In this document: positions 15,777 through 24,077 of the stretch, piece by piece
How the letters are laid out: every line of letters starts with the position of its first letter
Position numbering within the stretch: the stretch's first letter is position 1
Source: an uncultured Alistipes sp.
GTDB lineage: Bacteria; Bacteroidota; Bacteroidia; Bacteroidales; Rikenellaceae
DNA length: 45,512 bases
NCBI GenBank assembly: GCA_910577475.1
Contig: CAJTLJ010000017.1
Coordinates: forward strand, 1 to 45,512
Reading direction: 5' to 3'
Made by a program: the position numbers and the translations under genes
The notes under the pieces: generated by a model
What the model saw: the letters and a program-made list of their open reading frames with translations, nothing else
What the model was told of the DNA's origin: nothing
The model's database searches: none

Positions 15777-16661
15777 TTAGGATTCGTTGTCAGCCTTTTC
15801 CGGGAAACGGCGGGTGATGGCGTCGGCCACCTGCTGCATCAGCCACTTGGGAGTCGAGGTGGCGCCGCAGATGCCCACCGTCTCCGCGCTCCGGAACCAT
15901 TCGTCGTGCAGTTCGGCCGCCTCCTCGACCACATGGGTCGCCGGATTGGCCCGGCGGCACACCTCCGAGAGCACCTTGCCGTTCGACGACTTGCGGCCGC
16001 AGACGAACAGCACCACATCGAATCGGCGGGCGAAAGCCTCCAGCCGCCCCTCGCGGTTGGCGACCTGACGGCACACCGTGTCGTCCACGGTCACCGCTTC
16101 GGGATCGGCGGCCCGTCGGCGCATCTCGGCCCCCAGCTGTTCGAAAAGCGCTACGCTCTGGGTGGTCTGCGACAGAAAGTGGATCGGCCGTCCGAAGTCG
16201 ATCGACGCGAGGTCCTCCTCCCGCTCGATCACGATGGCCCGGTCGTCCACCTGCCCGGTGAGTCCCACCACCTCGGCGTGGCCCCGCTTGCCGAGAATGA
16301 CGACCTGCCCGCCCAGCGGAGCCATCCGTTCGTAGGCCAGTTTGACCTTCTCTTGCAGGCGCGCTACGACGGGGCAGGTGGCGTCGATCACCTCGATGCC
16401 CAGCCTTTCGGCCCGTCGATAGGTCGAGGGAGGTTCGCCGTGGGCCCGGATGAAGAGCCGGCGTCCGTCCAGCCGCTCCATGTCGTCGTGGGTTACGGTC
16501 CGCAGCCCCAGCTGCTCCAGCCGCTGCACCTCGACGCGGTTGTGCACGATGTCGCCCAGCGAGTAGACCCGCTCGCCCCCGGCCAGCGCCTCCTCGGCCC
16601 GGGTGATGGCCCGCACGACGCCGAAGCAGAATCCCGAATGTTCGTCGATCTCGATCTTCAT
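15777..16661 (-). CDS. ispH: 4-hydroxy-3-methylbut-2-enyl diphosphate reductase
   Basis: A 294-residue [4Fe-4S] enzyme that makes IPP and DMAPP, the last step of the MEP isoprenoid pathway. The three cluster cysteines are seen in HSGFCFGVVRAI (Cys12), EVIDATCPVVARLQ (about residue 97) and VDDTVCRQVANREG (about residue 196). Other diagnostic runs are YSLGDIVHNRVEV, IRAHGEPPS and a CGATSTPKWLM segment that replaces the usual GASTP. Length is normal. It supplies precursors used by UppS elsewhere in the window. It is 23 nt downstream of cmk. Confidence 0.95.
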   Translation of the reverse strand: MKIEIDEHSGFCFGVVRAITRAEEALAGGERVYSLGDIVHNRVEVQRLEQLGLRTVTHDDMERLDGRRLFIRAHGEPPSTYRRAERLGIEVIDATCPVVARLQEKVKLAYERMAPLGGQVVILGKRGHAEVVGLTGQVDDRAIVIEREEDLASIDFGRPIHFLSQTTQSVALFEQLGAEMRRRAADPEAVTVDDTVCRQVANREGRLEAFARRFDVVLFVCGRKSSNGKVLSEVCRRANPATHVVEEAAELHDEWFRSAETVGICGATSTPKWLMQQVADAITRRFPEKADNES

Positions 16662-16684
16662 GGCTCAAAAGGATGTCGGTCGGA

Positions 16685-17392
16685 TCAAATCCGGGCCGTG
16701 ACCTCGGCGTAGAGCTTCAGGAACCACTCCATCTGCTCCTCGACGGTCATGCGGCTGTTGTCGAGTTCGATGGCGTCCTCGGCCCGGCGCAGGGGCGAGG
16801 CGGCGCGGTTCATGTCGGCGTAGTCGCGCGAGCGGACGTTGCACTCGATCTCCTCGAGCGACACCCGTTCGCCCTTGGCGGTCAGTTCGTCGTAGCGGCG
16901 GCGGGCCCGGACCTTCGGGTCGGCAGTCATGAAGAGCTTGATTTCGGCCTGCGGGAAGACCGTGGTGCCGATGTCGCGGCCGTCCATCACGATCCCCTTC
17001 CGTCCGCCCATCTCCTGCTGCAGGGCTACCAGTTTGCTCCGCACCTCCGGAATGGCGCTCACGCCGCTCACGCAGTTCGATACCTCGATGGTGCGGATCC
17101 TGCCCTCGACCCGGTCGCCGTTGACGTAGATGTCGCTGGCGCCGCGCTCGGGGTTGAAGCGGAAGGCGATGGAGATTTCGGGCAGCAGCCGCACGACGGC
17201 CTCTTCGTCGACGATGCCCGAGCGGATGGCTCCGTGTTCCAGGGCGTAGAGCGTGACGGCGCGGTACATGGCGCCCGTGTCGATGAAGATGTACCCCAGC
17301 TTCGACGCGATGGCCTTGGCGAAGGTCGACTTGCCGCACGACGAGAAGCCGTCGACGGCTATGATGATCTTTTTCTTTTTAATGTCCGACAT
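16685..17392 (-). CDS. cmk: Cytidylate kinase
   Basis: A 235-residue P-loop kinase phosphorylating CMP and dCMP. It shows AVDGFSSCGKSTFAKAIA (the P-loop, with serine and cysteine in place of the usual glycine and proline residues), YIFIDTGAMYRAVTLYAL, VMDGRDIGTTVFPQAEIKLFM (the NMP-binding and acid motif) and a lid with RARRRYDEL. The ATG at 17392 starts MSDIKKKK and fits the family N-terminus; an in-frame ATA-rich extension upstream was discarded. It overlaps the end of the LysE gene by 14 nt, so the two are coupled. Confidence 0.95.
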   Translation of the reverse strand: MSDIKKKKIIIAVDGFSSCGKSTFAKAIASKLGYIFIDTGAMYRAVTLYALEHGAIRSGIVDEEAVVRLLPEISIAFRFNPERGASDIYVNGDRVEGRIRTIEVSNCVSGVSAIPEVRSKLVALQQEMGGRKGIVMDGRDIGTTVFPQAEIKLFMTADPKVRARRRYDELTAKGERVSLEEIECNVRSRDYADMNRAASPLRRAEDAIELDNSRMTVEEQMEWFLKLYAEVTARI

Positions 17393-18050
17393 GGGGGAAT
17401 ATATCAAAAAAAGTGGATAGAATCGTATAGATGCCCAGCACGCCGATGATGATGCCGGCCAGGTGGTTGATCGTGAGCATGTGGCGGGGGCGGAACCGGC
17501 GCCGGAAGAGGTTGATGACGAAGGCCAGCAGGCTCCACCAGGCCAGCGAACCGCCGAAGAATCCGGCCATGACTACGCCGCCGCGCACCATGCCGGCGAA
17601 GTCGAGCGTCTCGACCGTGGCGATCTTGAAGACGGCGAAGAAGGCCAGGATATAGGGGATCACCATGATGAAGTTGGCGATCGTCAGTCCGAAGATCGAG
17701 ACGAAATCCTGCCAGGGCGACATCTTGCCGGCCCGGTTGCGGCGGATCTGCGGCACGGGGTTCTGAGAAAAGACCCACACGCCGACCACCACGACGAAGA
17801 TGCCCCCCACGACCCGCAGCAGGGTGTTGTACTGTTCGATCTGGGTCTGCAGCATCGCGTAGCAGAAGTAGGCGATAAGGGCCATGAAGGTGTCGGCGCA
17901 CGTCACGCCCAGCCCCGAGATGAGCCCTGAGCGGCGGTTCTTGCTCAGGGTGCGCTGAATGCAGAGCACCGCGACGGGCCCTACGGTGATGGAGGCGGCC
18001 ACGCCCACGCAGAATCCGCGGAAAAGTACCTCTATGATATCCAAACTCAT
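17379..18050 (-). CDS. LysE/RhtB-family exporter
   Basis: A 223-residue inner-membrane protein with about six hydrophobic segments. The family signature is in the first helix, FCVGVAASITVGPVAVLCIQRTLSKNRRSGLISGLGVTCADT in part, where GPVAVLCI replaces the canonical GPN/GP..L. Members export amino acids or related small molecules; the substrate is not readable here. It heads the ten-gene minus-strand run and has a promoter at 18080-18087. It overlaps cmk by 14 nt. Confidence 0.85.
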   Translation of the reverse strand: MSLDIIEVLFRGFCVGVAASITVGPVAVLCIQRTLSKNRRSGLISGLGVTCADTFMALIAYFCYAMLQTQIEQYNTLLRVVGGIFVVVVGVWVFSQNPVPQIRRNRAGKMSPWQDFVSIFGLTIANFIMVIPYILAFFAVFKIATVETLDFAGMVRGGVVMAGFFGGSLAWWSLLAFVINLFRRRFRPRHMLTINHLAGIIIGVLGIYTILSTFFDIFPHVGH

Positions 18051-18079
18051 CGTTTCGTTATTATAATCGCATTAGCCGT

Positions 18080-18087
18080 CAAAGGTA
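18080..18087 (-). promoter_or_regulatory. Promoter of the LysE-cmk-ispH run
   Basis: TACCTTTG on the minus strand matches TAnnTTTG and lies 30 nt before the LysE ATG. The plus-strand lnt promoter lies 125 nt away, so the 18051-18223 region is a divergent promoter region. I see nothing else in it. Confidence 0.6.
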
Positions 18088-18211
18088 CGAAAAGAAAGTG
18101 AAAGGTGAAAGCGGAAAGGCGAAAACCGACCTGTTCCGGAGAATTTTATCCCCGTTTTCCGGGCGGGAAATTAAAATCGGAACAACCTTTTGCGCTTGTG
18201 CATTTTTATAT

Positions 18212-18219
18212 TACATTTG
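18212..18219 (+). promoter_or_regulatory. Promoter of lnt-folC, adjacent to the start codon
   Basis: TACATTTG with TTTG at 18189-18192, 19 nt upstream, is among the better promoter matches here. The predicted transcription start (about 18223-18226) coincides with the GTG at 18224. Confidence 0.65.
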
Positions 18220-18223
18220 CCGT

Positions 18224-19795
18224 GTGAAAAGTTCGCTTACGCTGCGCCGCTTCATAGCCTCTCTGGCGTCGGTCGTGCTGCTCGCTCCCGGGTGGCTCGG
18301 TCTCAGCGGAATCACCCTCTTCGCCGGCTTCGTCCCCCTGCTCTGGATCAGTGCCTCCTACGACGGTTCGCGCCGGTCGTGGTGGGCGGTCTTCGGCTGG
18401 GCGCTGCTCGTCTTCGCGGGGTGGAACCTTGCGACCGTCTGGTGGATCTGGTATGCGACGCCCGTGGGCCCCGTGGCGGCCACCCTCGCCTCGTCGTTCC
18501 TGAACATGGTGGCCTTCATGCTCTTCCATACCGTCTCGAAAAAGGGGCGGAAGTCCTTGGCCTACACCCTTTTCGTTGCGGGTTGGATCGCTACCGAATA
18601 CTGGTATACGGTGGGCTCCTTCTCCTGGCCCTGGCTCATTCTGGGCAACGGATTCTCGCACGACGTAAGGCTGGTGCAGTGGTACGAATATACGGGCGTG
18701 TTCGGCGGTTCGCTGTGGGTGTTGGTCGCCAACCTGCTGATCTTCGAGGCGTGGATGCACCGCTCGGCCCGAAGGTGGGCGGCGGCCGCGCTGGCCGTCG
18801 CGGGTCCGATGGTCCTCTCCGGGATCATCTATCTGAGCTACCGCCAGCCCTCGGAACGCTGTACGATCACCGCCCTGCAACCTAACGTGGACTGCTACGA
18901 CAAGTTCGCGGGCGACGACGCCTCGCAGGAGCGCAACCTGCTGGAGCTGATGAGCGAATCCCCGGCCGGCGTCCGCTTCATCCTCGCTCCGGAAACGGCT
19001 CTGACCCGTTACATGGACGAGGCTGCGCTGGACCGTTACCCCCATTTGCGCCCCTTCGTCGATACGCTGAACGCCCGCTATCCCGACGCGCTCTTCATTT
19101 CGGGCGCCAATACGCTGCGCTTCTACGCTCCCGGTGCCCGGACCGAGACGGCCCGGTTCGACGGCCGCATCTGGTACGACCACTTCAACACGGCCATCGC
19201 CCTGAGCGGCGACGGCGTACAGGGACTCTACCACAAGGGCCGCCTGGTGATCGGGGTGGAGAACACGCCGACCTGGGTGTTCCGGGCGCTGAAATTTCTG
19301 GTGATCGACCTGGGCGGGGTCATGGGGCAGATCGGCATCGGACAGAACCGCACGGTCTTCGAGGCCGGAGGGATCCGCATCGGCCCCGCAATCTGCTATG
19401 AAGGTCTTTACGGCGACTTCTTCGGCGATTTCGTGCGCCGGGGCGCCGAGGTGATGGCTATCATTTCGAACGACGGCTGGTGGGGCGATACGCCCGGATA
19501 CCGGCACCTCTTCTCCATCTCGCGCCTGCGGGCCGTGGAGCATCGGCGGGCCGTGGCCCGCAGCGCCAATACCGGCCGGTCGGGATTCATCGACTGCCGC
19601 GGCGACGTGGTCGGCCCCTCGCTGGGCTGGGACGTGCGGGGCGCCGTGACCTGCGAGCTCCCCCTGAATCGCGAGCAGACCTTCTACACCCGCTGGGGCG
19701 ACTACCTCGGCCGGCTGGCCCAGTATGTCATGGGGCTCTGCCTGCTCTACTATGCGGCCTGGCGGGTCAAGCGGAAAAACCACCTCGTGGAATAG
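18224..19795 (+). CDS. lnt: Apolipoprotein N-acyltransferase
   Basis: A 523-residue inner-membrane enzyme that adds the third acyl chain to lipoproteins. The N-terminal half has about seven membrane segments. The nitrilase-type periplasmic domain begins near ALQPNVDCYDKF. Catalytic residues are the glutamate in ILAPETALTRY, the lysine in LYHKGRLVIGVE and the cysteine in GPAICYEGLYGDFF, followed by IISNDGWWGDTPG. The GTG at 18224 is chosen because a strong promoter ends 5 nt before it; an upstream in-frame GTG at 18098 would precede the promoter. This makes the mRNA nearly leaderless. folC follows after 18 nt. Confidence 0.92.
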   Translation: MKSSLTLRRFIASLASVVLLAPGWLGLSGITLFAGFVPLLWISASYDGSRRSWWAVFGWALLVFAGWNLATVWWIWYATPVGPVAATLASSFLNMVAFMLFHTVSKKGRKSLAYTLFVAGWIATEYWYTVGSFSWPWLILGNGFSHDVRLVQWYEYTGVFGGSLWVLVANLLIFEAWMHRSARRWAAAALAVAGPMVLSGIIYLSYRQPSERCTITALQPNVDCYDKFAGDDASQERNLLELMSESPAGVRFILAPETALTRYMDEAALDRYPHLRPFVDTLNARYPDALFISGANTLRFYAPGARTETARFDGRIWYDHFNTAIALSGDGVQGLYHKGRLVIGVENTPTWVFRALKFLVIDLGGVMGQIGIGQNRTVFEAGGIRIGPAICYEGLYGDFFGDFVRRGAEVMAIISNDGWWGDTPGYRHLFSISRLRAVEHRRAVARSANTGRSGFIDCRGDVVGPSLGWDVRGAVTCELPLNREQTFYTRWGDYLGRLAQYVMGLCLLYYAAWRVKRKNHLVE

Positions 19796-19813
19796 AAAAA
19801 CTCTCGACAAGAT

Positions 19814-21103
19814 ATGAATTACACCCAAACTCTCGACTTCCTCTTCACGGCGCTCACCTCGTTCCAGGAGAAGGGGGCTTCGGCCTATAAGCCGGGGCTG
19901 GAGCGCATCAGCGCCTTCTGCCGCCATCTGGGCAATCCGCAGCGCAATTTCTTCACCATCCACGTCGCCGGTACGAACGGCAAGGGCTCGGTGTCGCACA
20001 TTCTGGCGTCGGTGCTCCAGCAGGCGGGCTACCGCACGGGGCTTTACACCTCGCCCCACCTGCAGGATTTCCGCGAGCGGATCAAGGTCGACGGCGAGAT
20101 GATTCCCAAGCAGAAGGTGGTCAACTTCGTGGACAAGCACCGCGAGAAGATGGAGGAGCTCGAGCTCTCGTTCTTCGAGATGTCGACCGCGCTGGCCTTC
20201 GACTACTTCGCCCAGAGCGACGTCGAGGTGGCGGTGATCGAGACGGGACTCGGCGGCCGGCTCGACGCCACGAACATCGTCGTGCCGCTGCTGAGTGTCA
20301 TCACCAATATCGGCATGGACCATACGGCCCTGTTGGGCGATACCCCCGAGGCGATCGCCCGTGAGAAGGCCGGCATCATCAAGAAGAGCATCCCCGTCCT
20401 GATCGGAGAGCACGACCCCGTATGCGACCCCGTTTTCGAGCAGACGGCGACCGCCCTCCGCTCGCGGGTGATCTACGCCGAGGATCTTTTCCGGTGCCGC
20501 GACCGCGAGCAGCGCGAGGCGTCGCAGCTCTTCCACCTGGTCCGCACGCGCGACCGGCGTTCGTTCGATGTCGAACTCGACCTCTGCGGCGACTATCAGC
20601 AGCGCAACATCCTGACCGCTTCGGCGGCCGCCGATTTCCTCCACGAGGAGACGCCCCTTACTATTTCGCGCCGGGCCTTCATCGACGGCACCCGCCAAGC
20701 AGCCGCCTCCACGTCGCTGAACGGCCGCTGGCAGCGGCTGGGCGAACATCCGCTCACCGTCTGCGATACGGCGCATAATCCCCACGGCATGGCCTGCGTC
20801 GTCCGGCAGCTGCGCGCCTCGAAATATGAGAAACTCTATTGCGTCGTCGGCTTCGTGAAGGATAAGGATGTCGACGCCATCCTTTCGCTGCTCCCGCGCG
20901 AGGCCACCTATATCTTTACCCAGGCGAACAGCGAACGGGCACTTCCCGCGGCCGAGCTGGCCGAACGGGCCGCCGGCACTGGGCTGCGCGGCGAGGTGGT
21001 CCCGTCGGTCGCCGCGGCCGTCGCCCGGGCCCGCGAACTGGCTGCGGAGGGCGACATGATCTTCATAGGCGGCAGCAACTACGTGGTCGCCGAGGCGCTG
21101 TAA
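19814..21103 (+). CDS. folC: Bifunctional folylpolyglutamate/dihydrofolate synthase
   Basis: A 429-residue Mur-ligase-family enzyme that adds glutamate to dihydropteroate and folates. Visible motifs are IHVAGTNGKGSVSHILASVL (ATP-binding loop, about residues 51-70), TGLYTSPHLQDFRERI, SFFEMSTALAF, VIETGLGGRLDATN, TNIGMDHTALLG and AREKAGIIKK. The C-terminal domain contains LNGRWQRL and CDTAHNPHGM. Length is standard. It is co-transcribed with lnt and ends at a bidirectional terminator. Confidence 0.95.
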   Translation: MNYTQTLDFLFTALTSFQEKGASAYKPGLERISAFCRHLGNPQRNFFTIHVAGTNGKGSVSHILASVLQQAGYRTGLYTSPHLQDFRERIKVDGEMIPKQKVVNFVDKHREKMEELELSFFEMSTALAFDYFAQSDVEVAVIETGLGGRLDATNIVVPLLSVITNIGMDHTALLGDTPEAIAREKAGIIKKSIPVLIGEHDPVCDPVFEQTATALRSRVIYAEDLFRCRDREQREASQLFHLVRTRDRRSFDVELDLCGDYQQRNILTASAAADFLHEETPLTISRRAFIDGTRQAAASTSLNGRWQRLGEHPLTVCDTAHNPHGMACVVRQLRASKYEKLYCVVGFVKDKDVDAILSLLPREATYIFTQANSERALPAAELAERAAGTGLRGEVVPSVAAAVARARELAAEGDMIFIGGSNYVVAEAL

Positions 21104-21122
21104 TCCTTCGCGGACGGTACGA

Positions 21123-21158
21123 AAAAAGGGGCTGAACCAGATGGTTCAGCCCCTTTTT
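21123..21158. terminator. Bidirectional terminator between folC and the xylose operon
   Basis: AAAAAGGGGCTGAACC (21123-21138) pairs perfectly with 21143-21158 around the loop AGAT, a 16-bp stem with A/T ends on both sides. It serves folC on the plus strand and the sugar transporter on the minus strand. Confidence 0.9.
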
Positions 21159-21169
21159 CGCGGTTCGGG

Positions 21170-22651
21170 TCATCGTTTCCTGCCCCAGAGCTTCGACATA
21201 TCCTCGAGCGTCTTGCCCTTCGTCTCGGGGACGAGGCGCCAGACGAAGAGGGCGGCGGCGATGCAGATCACGCCGTAGAGCCCGTAGGCGAACATGTGGC
21301 CGAAGTTCTCGCCCATGTCGCCCAGCCGCATGTTGTACATCGGCAGGAAGGTCGACGAGACGATGAAGTTGAAGATCCACTGGAAAGCCACGGCCACGGC
21401 CACGGCGGCGCCGCGGATCGTGTTGGGGAAGATCTCGGCGATCAGCACCCAGCAGATCGGGCCCCAGCTGAACATGAACGAGGCGCTGTAGACCATGATG
21501 CTCACCACGGGCAGCAGGGCCGGCAGACCGGCGACCGCATTGCTCAGCGCGACGCCGAAGGCGCCGGCGGCCATGCCTATCGAGCCGTAGATCAGCAGCG
21601 GCTTGCGGCCCCACTTCTCGACCGTGAAGACCGCCAGCAGGGTGAAGAGGATGTTGACGATGCCCATGAAGACGGTCTGCACCATCGGGTTGCCCATGCC
21701 CATCGTGTCGAAGATGCGGGGGGCGAAGTAGAGCACGGCGTTGATGCCGACGGCCTGCTGGAAGACGCTCAGCATGATGCCGACGAAGATCACCAGCCAG
21801 CCGTACGTGAAGAGCCGCTCGGTCTTTTCGTGGGTCGTGGCCTTGATTTCGGCGAGGATGGTCCGGGCCTGCGCATCGCCGTTGATGCGGCTCAGGACCT
21901 CGAGCGCCTGGCTGTCCCGGCCCGTCATGGCGAGGTAGCGGGGCGTCTCGGGCACCAGCAGCACGAGCAGGGCGAAGAGACCTGCCGGTACGGCTTCGCT
22001 GACGAACATCAGGCGCCAGCCCGTCTCGATAGTCCAGGCGGCCGCTTCGGGATTCATGATCCGGTTGACGCCCTCCACCAGATCGATGACCGGATTGACG
22101 TTCGAGCCCAGGATCAGGAAGTTGACGAAATAGACCACCAACTGGCCGAAGATAATGGCGAACTGGTTCCACGAAACGAGCGTGCCGCGGATGTCGCTCG
22201 GGGCGATTTCGGCGATGTACATGGGGCAGATGGCCGAGGCCAGACCCACGCCGATGCCGCCCAGAACGCGGTAGAGGTTGAAGGCGACGAGCAGCCCGAA
22301 GCTCGGTTCGCCGTAGTCGAAGAGGAGGAATTCGGGGTTGTAGGAGCCCAGTGCCGAGAGGAAAAAGAGCACGCCGGCCACGAAGAGCGAGCGTTTGCGG
22401 CCCAATGATCCGGCGAGCAGACCCGAAAGGGCGCTGCCGATGATGCAGCCGATCAGGGCGCTCGACGAGGTGAGTCCGTGGATGGTGTCCGTATAGGCGA
22501 AGTCGGCGCCCATGAAGAAGGCTTGCAGCCCCTTCTCGGCGCCGGAGATCACCGCTGTGTCGTAGCCGAAGAGCAGTCCGCCGATGATGGCTACCAGAAC
22601 GATGGAGAAGAGGTAGGCCCGGCTGCCCGGTTGGTTGTGAGTCGAAGTCAT
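21170..22651 (-). CDS. Sugar:H+ symporter of the MFS (XylE-like)
   Basis: A 493-residue transporter with 12 hydrophobic segments of the sugar porter family. Signatures are GGLLFGYDTAVISGAE in helix 1, SLGRKRSL between helices 2 and 3, YRVLGGIGVGLASAICPMYIAEIAPSDIRG, PETPRYL in the central loop, FQQAVGINAVLYFAP in helix 7 and LVPETKGKTLED at the end. Position after xylB and xylA points to xylose:proton symport in the inner membrane. It is the last gene of the operon, separated from xylA by 75 nt that hold a stable hairpin. Confidence 0.93.
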   Translation of the reverse strand: MTSTHNQPGSRAYLFSIVLVAIIGGLLFGYDTAVISGAEKGLQAFFMGADFAYTDTIHGLTSSSALIGCIIGSALSGLLAGSLGRKRSLFVAGVLFFLSALGSYNPEFLLFDYGEPSFGLLVAFNLYRVLGGIGVGLASAICPMYIAEIAPSDIRGTLVSWNQFAIIFGQLVVYFVNFLILGSNVNPVIDLVEGVNRIMNPEAAAWTIETGWRLMFVSEAVPAGLFALLVLLVPETPRYLAMTGRDSQALEVLSRINGDAQARTILAEIKATTHEKTERLFTYGWLVIFVGIMLSVFQQAVGINAVLYFAPRIFDTMGMGNPMVQTVFMGIVNILFTLLAVFTVEKWGRKPLLIYGSIGMAAGAFGVALSNAVAGLPALLPVVSIMVYSASFMFSWGPICWVLIAEIFPNTIRGAAVAVAVAFQWIFNFIVSSTFLPMYNMRLGDMGENFGHMFAYGLYGVICIAAALFVWRLVPETKGKTLEDMSKLWGRKR

Positions 22652-22679
22652 GGTTTGTCAGGTTAGGTTCAGGCAATTA

Positions 22680-22717
22680 CGCGATAAGATCGGACCGAAA
22701 GGCCCGATCTTATCGCG
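22680..22717 (-). promoter_or_regulatory. Intercistronic hairpin between xylA and the transporter
   Basis: CGCGATAAGATCGG (22680-22693) pairs perfectly with CCGATCTTATCGCG (22704-22717), with further CC/GG pairing inside the 10-nt loop. On the minus strand no U run follows, so it is a weak terminator at best. It may stabilise the xylA mRNA end and lower transporter expression relative to the enzymes. Confidence 0.7.
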
Positions 22718-22726
22718 GGAAAGGTT

Positions 22727-24043
22727 TTAGATATAGAGGTTTACGAGCGTCTCGTAGAGCTCCTGCTTGCCGCTGTGCGGTGTCGGCTCGCCGTTGCGGC
22801 GGGCGTAGTCGGCCACCTGCTCCAGCGTGAGTTTGCCCTCCTCGAAGGCCTTGCCCTCGCCCGAGTCGTAGGAGGCGTAGCGCTCCCGGAGCATCTGCTC
22901 GTAGGGCGAGTTCTCCAGCAGATCGGCGGCGATCAGCAGGGCGCGGGCCATGACGTCCATACCGGCGATGTGGGCGATGAAGATATCCTCCAGATCGGTG
23001 GAGTTGCGGCGGGTTTTGGCGTCGAAGTTCGTGCCGCCGCCCTGCAGGCCGCCGCCGCGCAGGATCACGATCATGGCCTGAACCAGTTCGTAGAGGTCGA
23101 TGGGGAACTGGTCGGTGTCCCAGCCGTTCTGATAGTCGCCGCGGTTGGCGTCGATCGAACCCAGCATACCGTTGTCGACGGCGCACTGCAGCTCGTGCTC
23201 GAAGGTGTGGCCGGCCAGCGTGGCGTGGTTCACCTCGATGTTCACCTTGAAATCCTTCTCCAGACCGTGCGCCTTCAGGAAGCCGACCACGGTCTCCGTG
23301 TCGACGTCGTACTGGTGCTTCATCGGCTCCATGGGCTTGGGCTCGATCAGGAAATTACCCTTGAAGCCCTTCGAACGGGCGTAGTCGCGGGCCATGCCGA
23401 GCATGGTGGCCATGTGCTCCTTCTCGCGCTTCATGTCGGTATTCAGCAGCGACATGTAACCCTCGCGGCCGCCCCAGAAGACGTAGTTCTCGCCGCCCAG
23501 CTCGATCGTGGCGTCGATGGCGTTCTTGATCTGCAGCATGGCGCGGGCTGCCGTATCGAAGTCGGGGTTGGTCGACGCACCGTTCATGTAGCGGCCGTTC
23601 GAGAAGACGTTGGCCGTGCCCCACAGGAGCTTGATGCCGGTCTCGGCCTGCTTCTGCTTGGCGTAGGCGACGATCTCCTTCAGGTTCGACTCGTACTCCC
23701 CGATCGAGTCCCCCTCGTCCACCAGATCGACGTCGTGGAAACAGTAGTACTCGATGCCCATCTTCTGCATGAACTCGAATCCGGCGTCCATCTTGTGCTT
23801 GGCGATCTCGACGGCTGAGGCCCCCTCCTTCCAGGGGAAACGTTTCGTGCCTCCGCCGAACTGGTCGCCGCCCTCGGCACAGAGGGTGTGCCACCAGGCC
23901 ATCGAGAAGCGGAGCCAATCCTTCATCTTGCGGCCGTAGACGACGCGCTCGGGCTCGTAGTAGTGGAATGCCATGGGGTTCTTCGAATCCTTGCCTTCGA
24001 AGGGAATTTTCCCGATCTGCGGGAAATAGGTGTTGCTTGCCAT
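22727..24043 (-). CDS. xylA: Xylose isomerase
   Basis: A 438-residue TIM-barrel isomerase converting D-xylose to D-xylulose. The catalytic pair is in YYCFHDVDLVDEG (His103 and Asp106). The metal-binding glutamate and lysine are in FLIEPKPMEPMKHQYD, followed by NIEVNHATLAGHTFEHEL and the aspartates in GSIDANRGDYQNGWDTDQFP. At 438 residues it is a class II type isomerase, as in Bacteroides. It lies 34 nt downstream of xylB. Confidence 0.97.
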   Translation of the reverse strand: MASNTYFPQIGKIPFEGKDSKNPMAFHYYEPERVVYGRKMKDWLRFSMAWWHTLCAEGGDQFGGGTKRFPWKEGASAVEIAKHKMDAGFEFMQKMGIEYYCFHDVDLVDEGDSIGEYESNLKEIVAYAKQKQAETGIKLLWGTANVFSNGRYMNGASTNPDFDTAARAMLQIKNAIDATIELGGENYVFWGGREGYMSLLNTDMKREKEHMATMLGMARDYARSKGFKGNFLIEPKPMEPMKHQYDVDTETVVGFLKAHGLEKDFKVNIEVNHATLAGHTFEHELQCAVDNGMLGSIDANRGDYQNGWDTDQFPIDLYELVQAMIVILRGGGLQGGGTNFDAKTRRNSTDLEDIFIAHIAGMDVMARALLIAADLLENSPYEQMLRERYASYDSGEGKAFEEGKLTLEQVADYARRNGEPTPHSGKQELYETLVNLYI

Positions 24044-24077
24044 AATTTATCGTTGTGTTTTTGGTTGTTGTTTCGGT

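Noticed and set aside
18206..20785. An 859-codon open frame antisense to lnt and folC
   Set aside because: Shadow of real genes with intact catalytic motifs; no motif in the antisense product.
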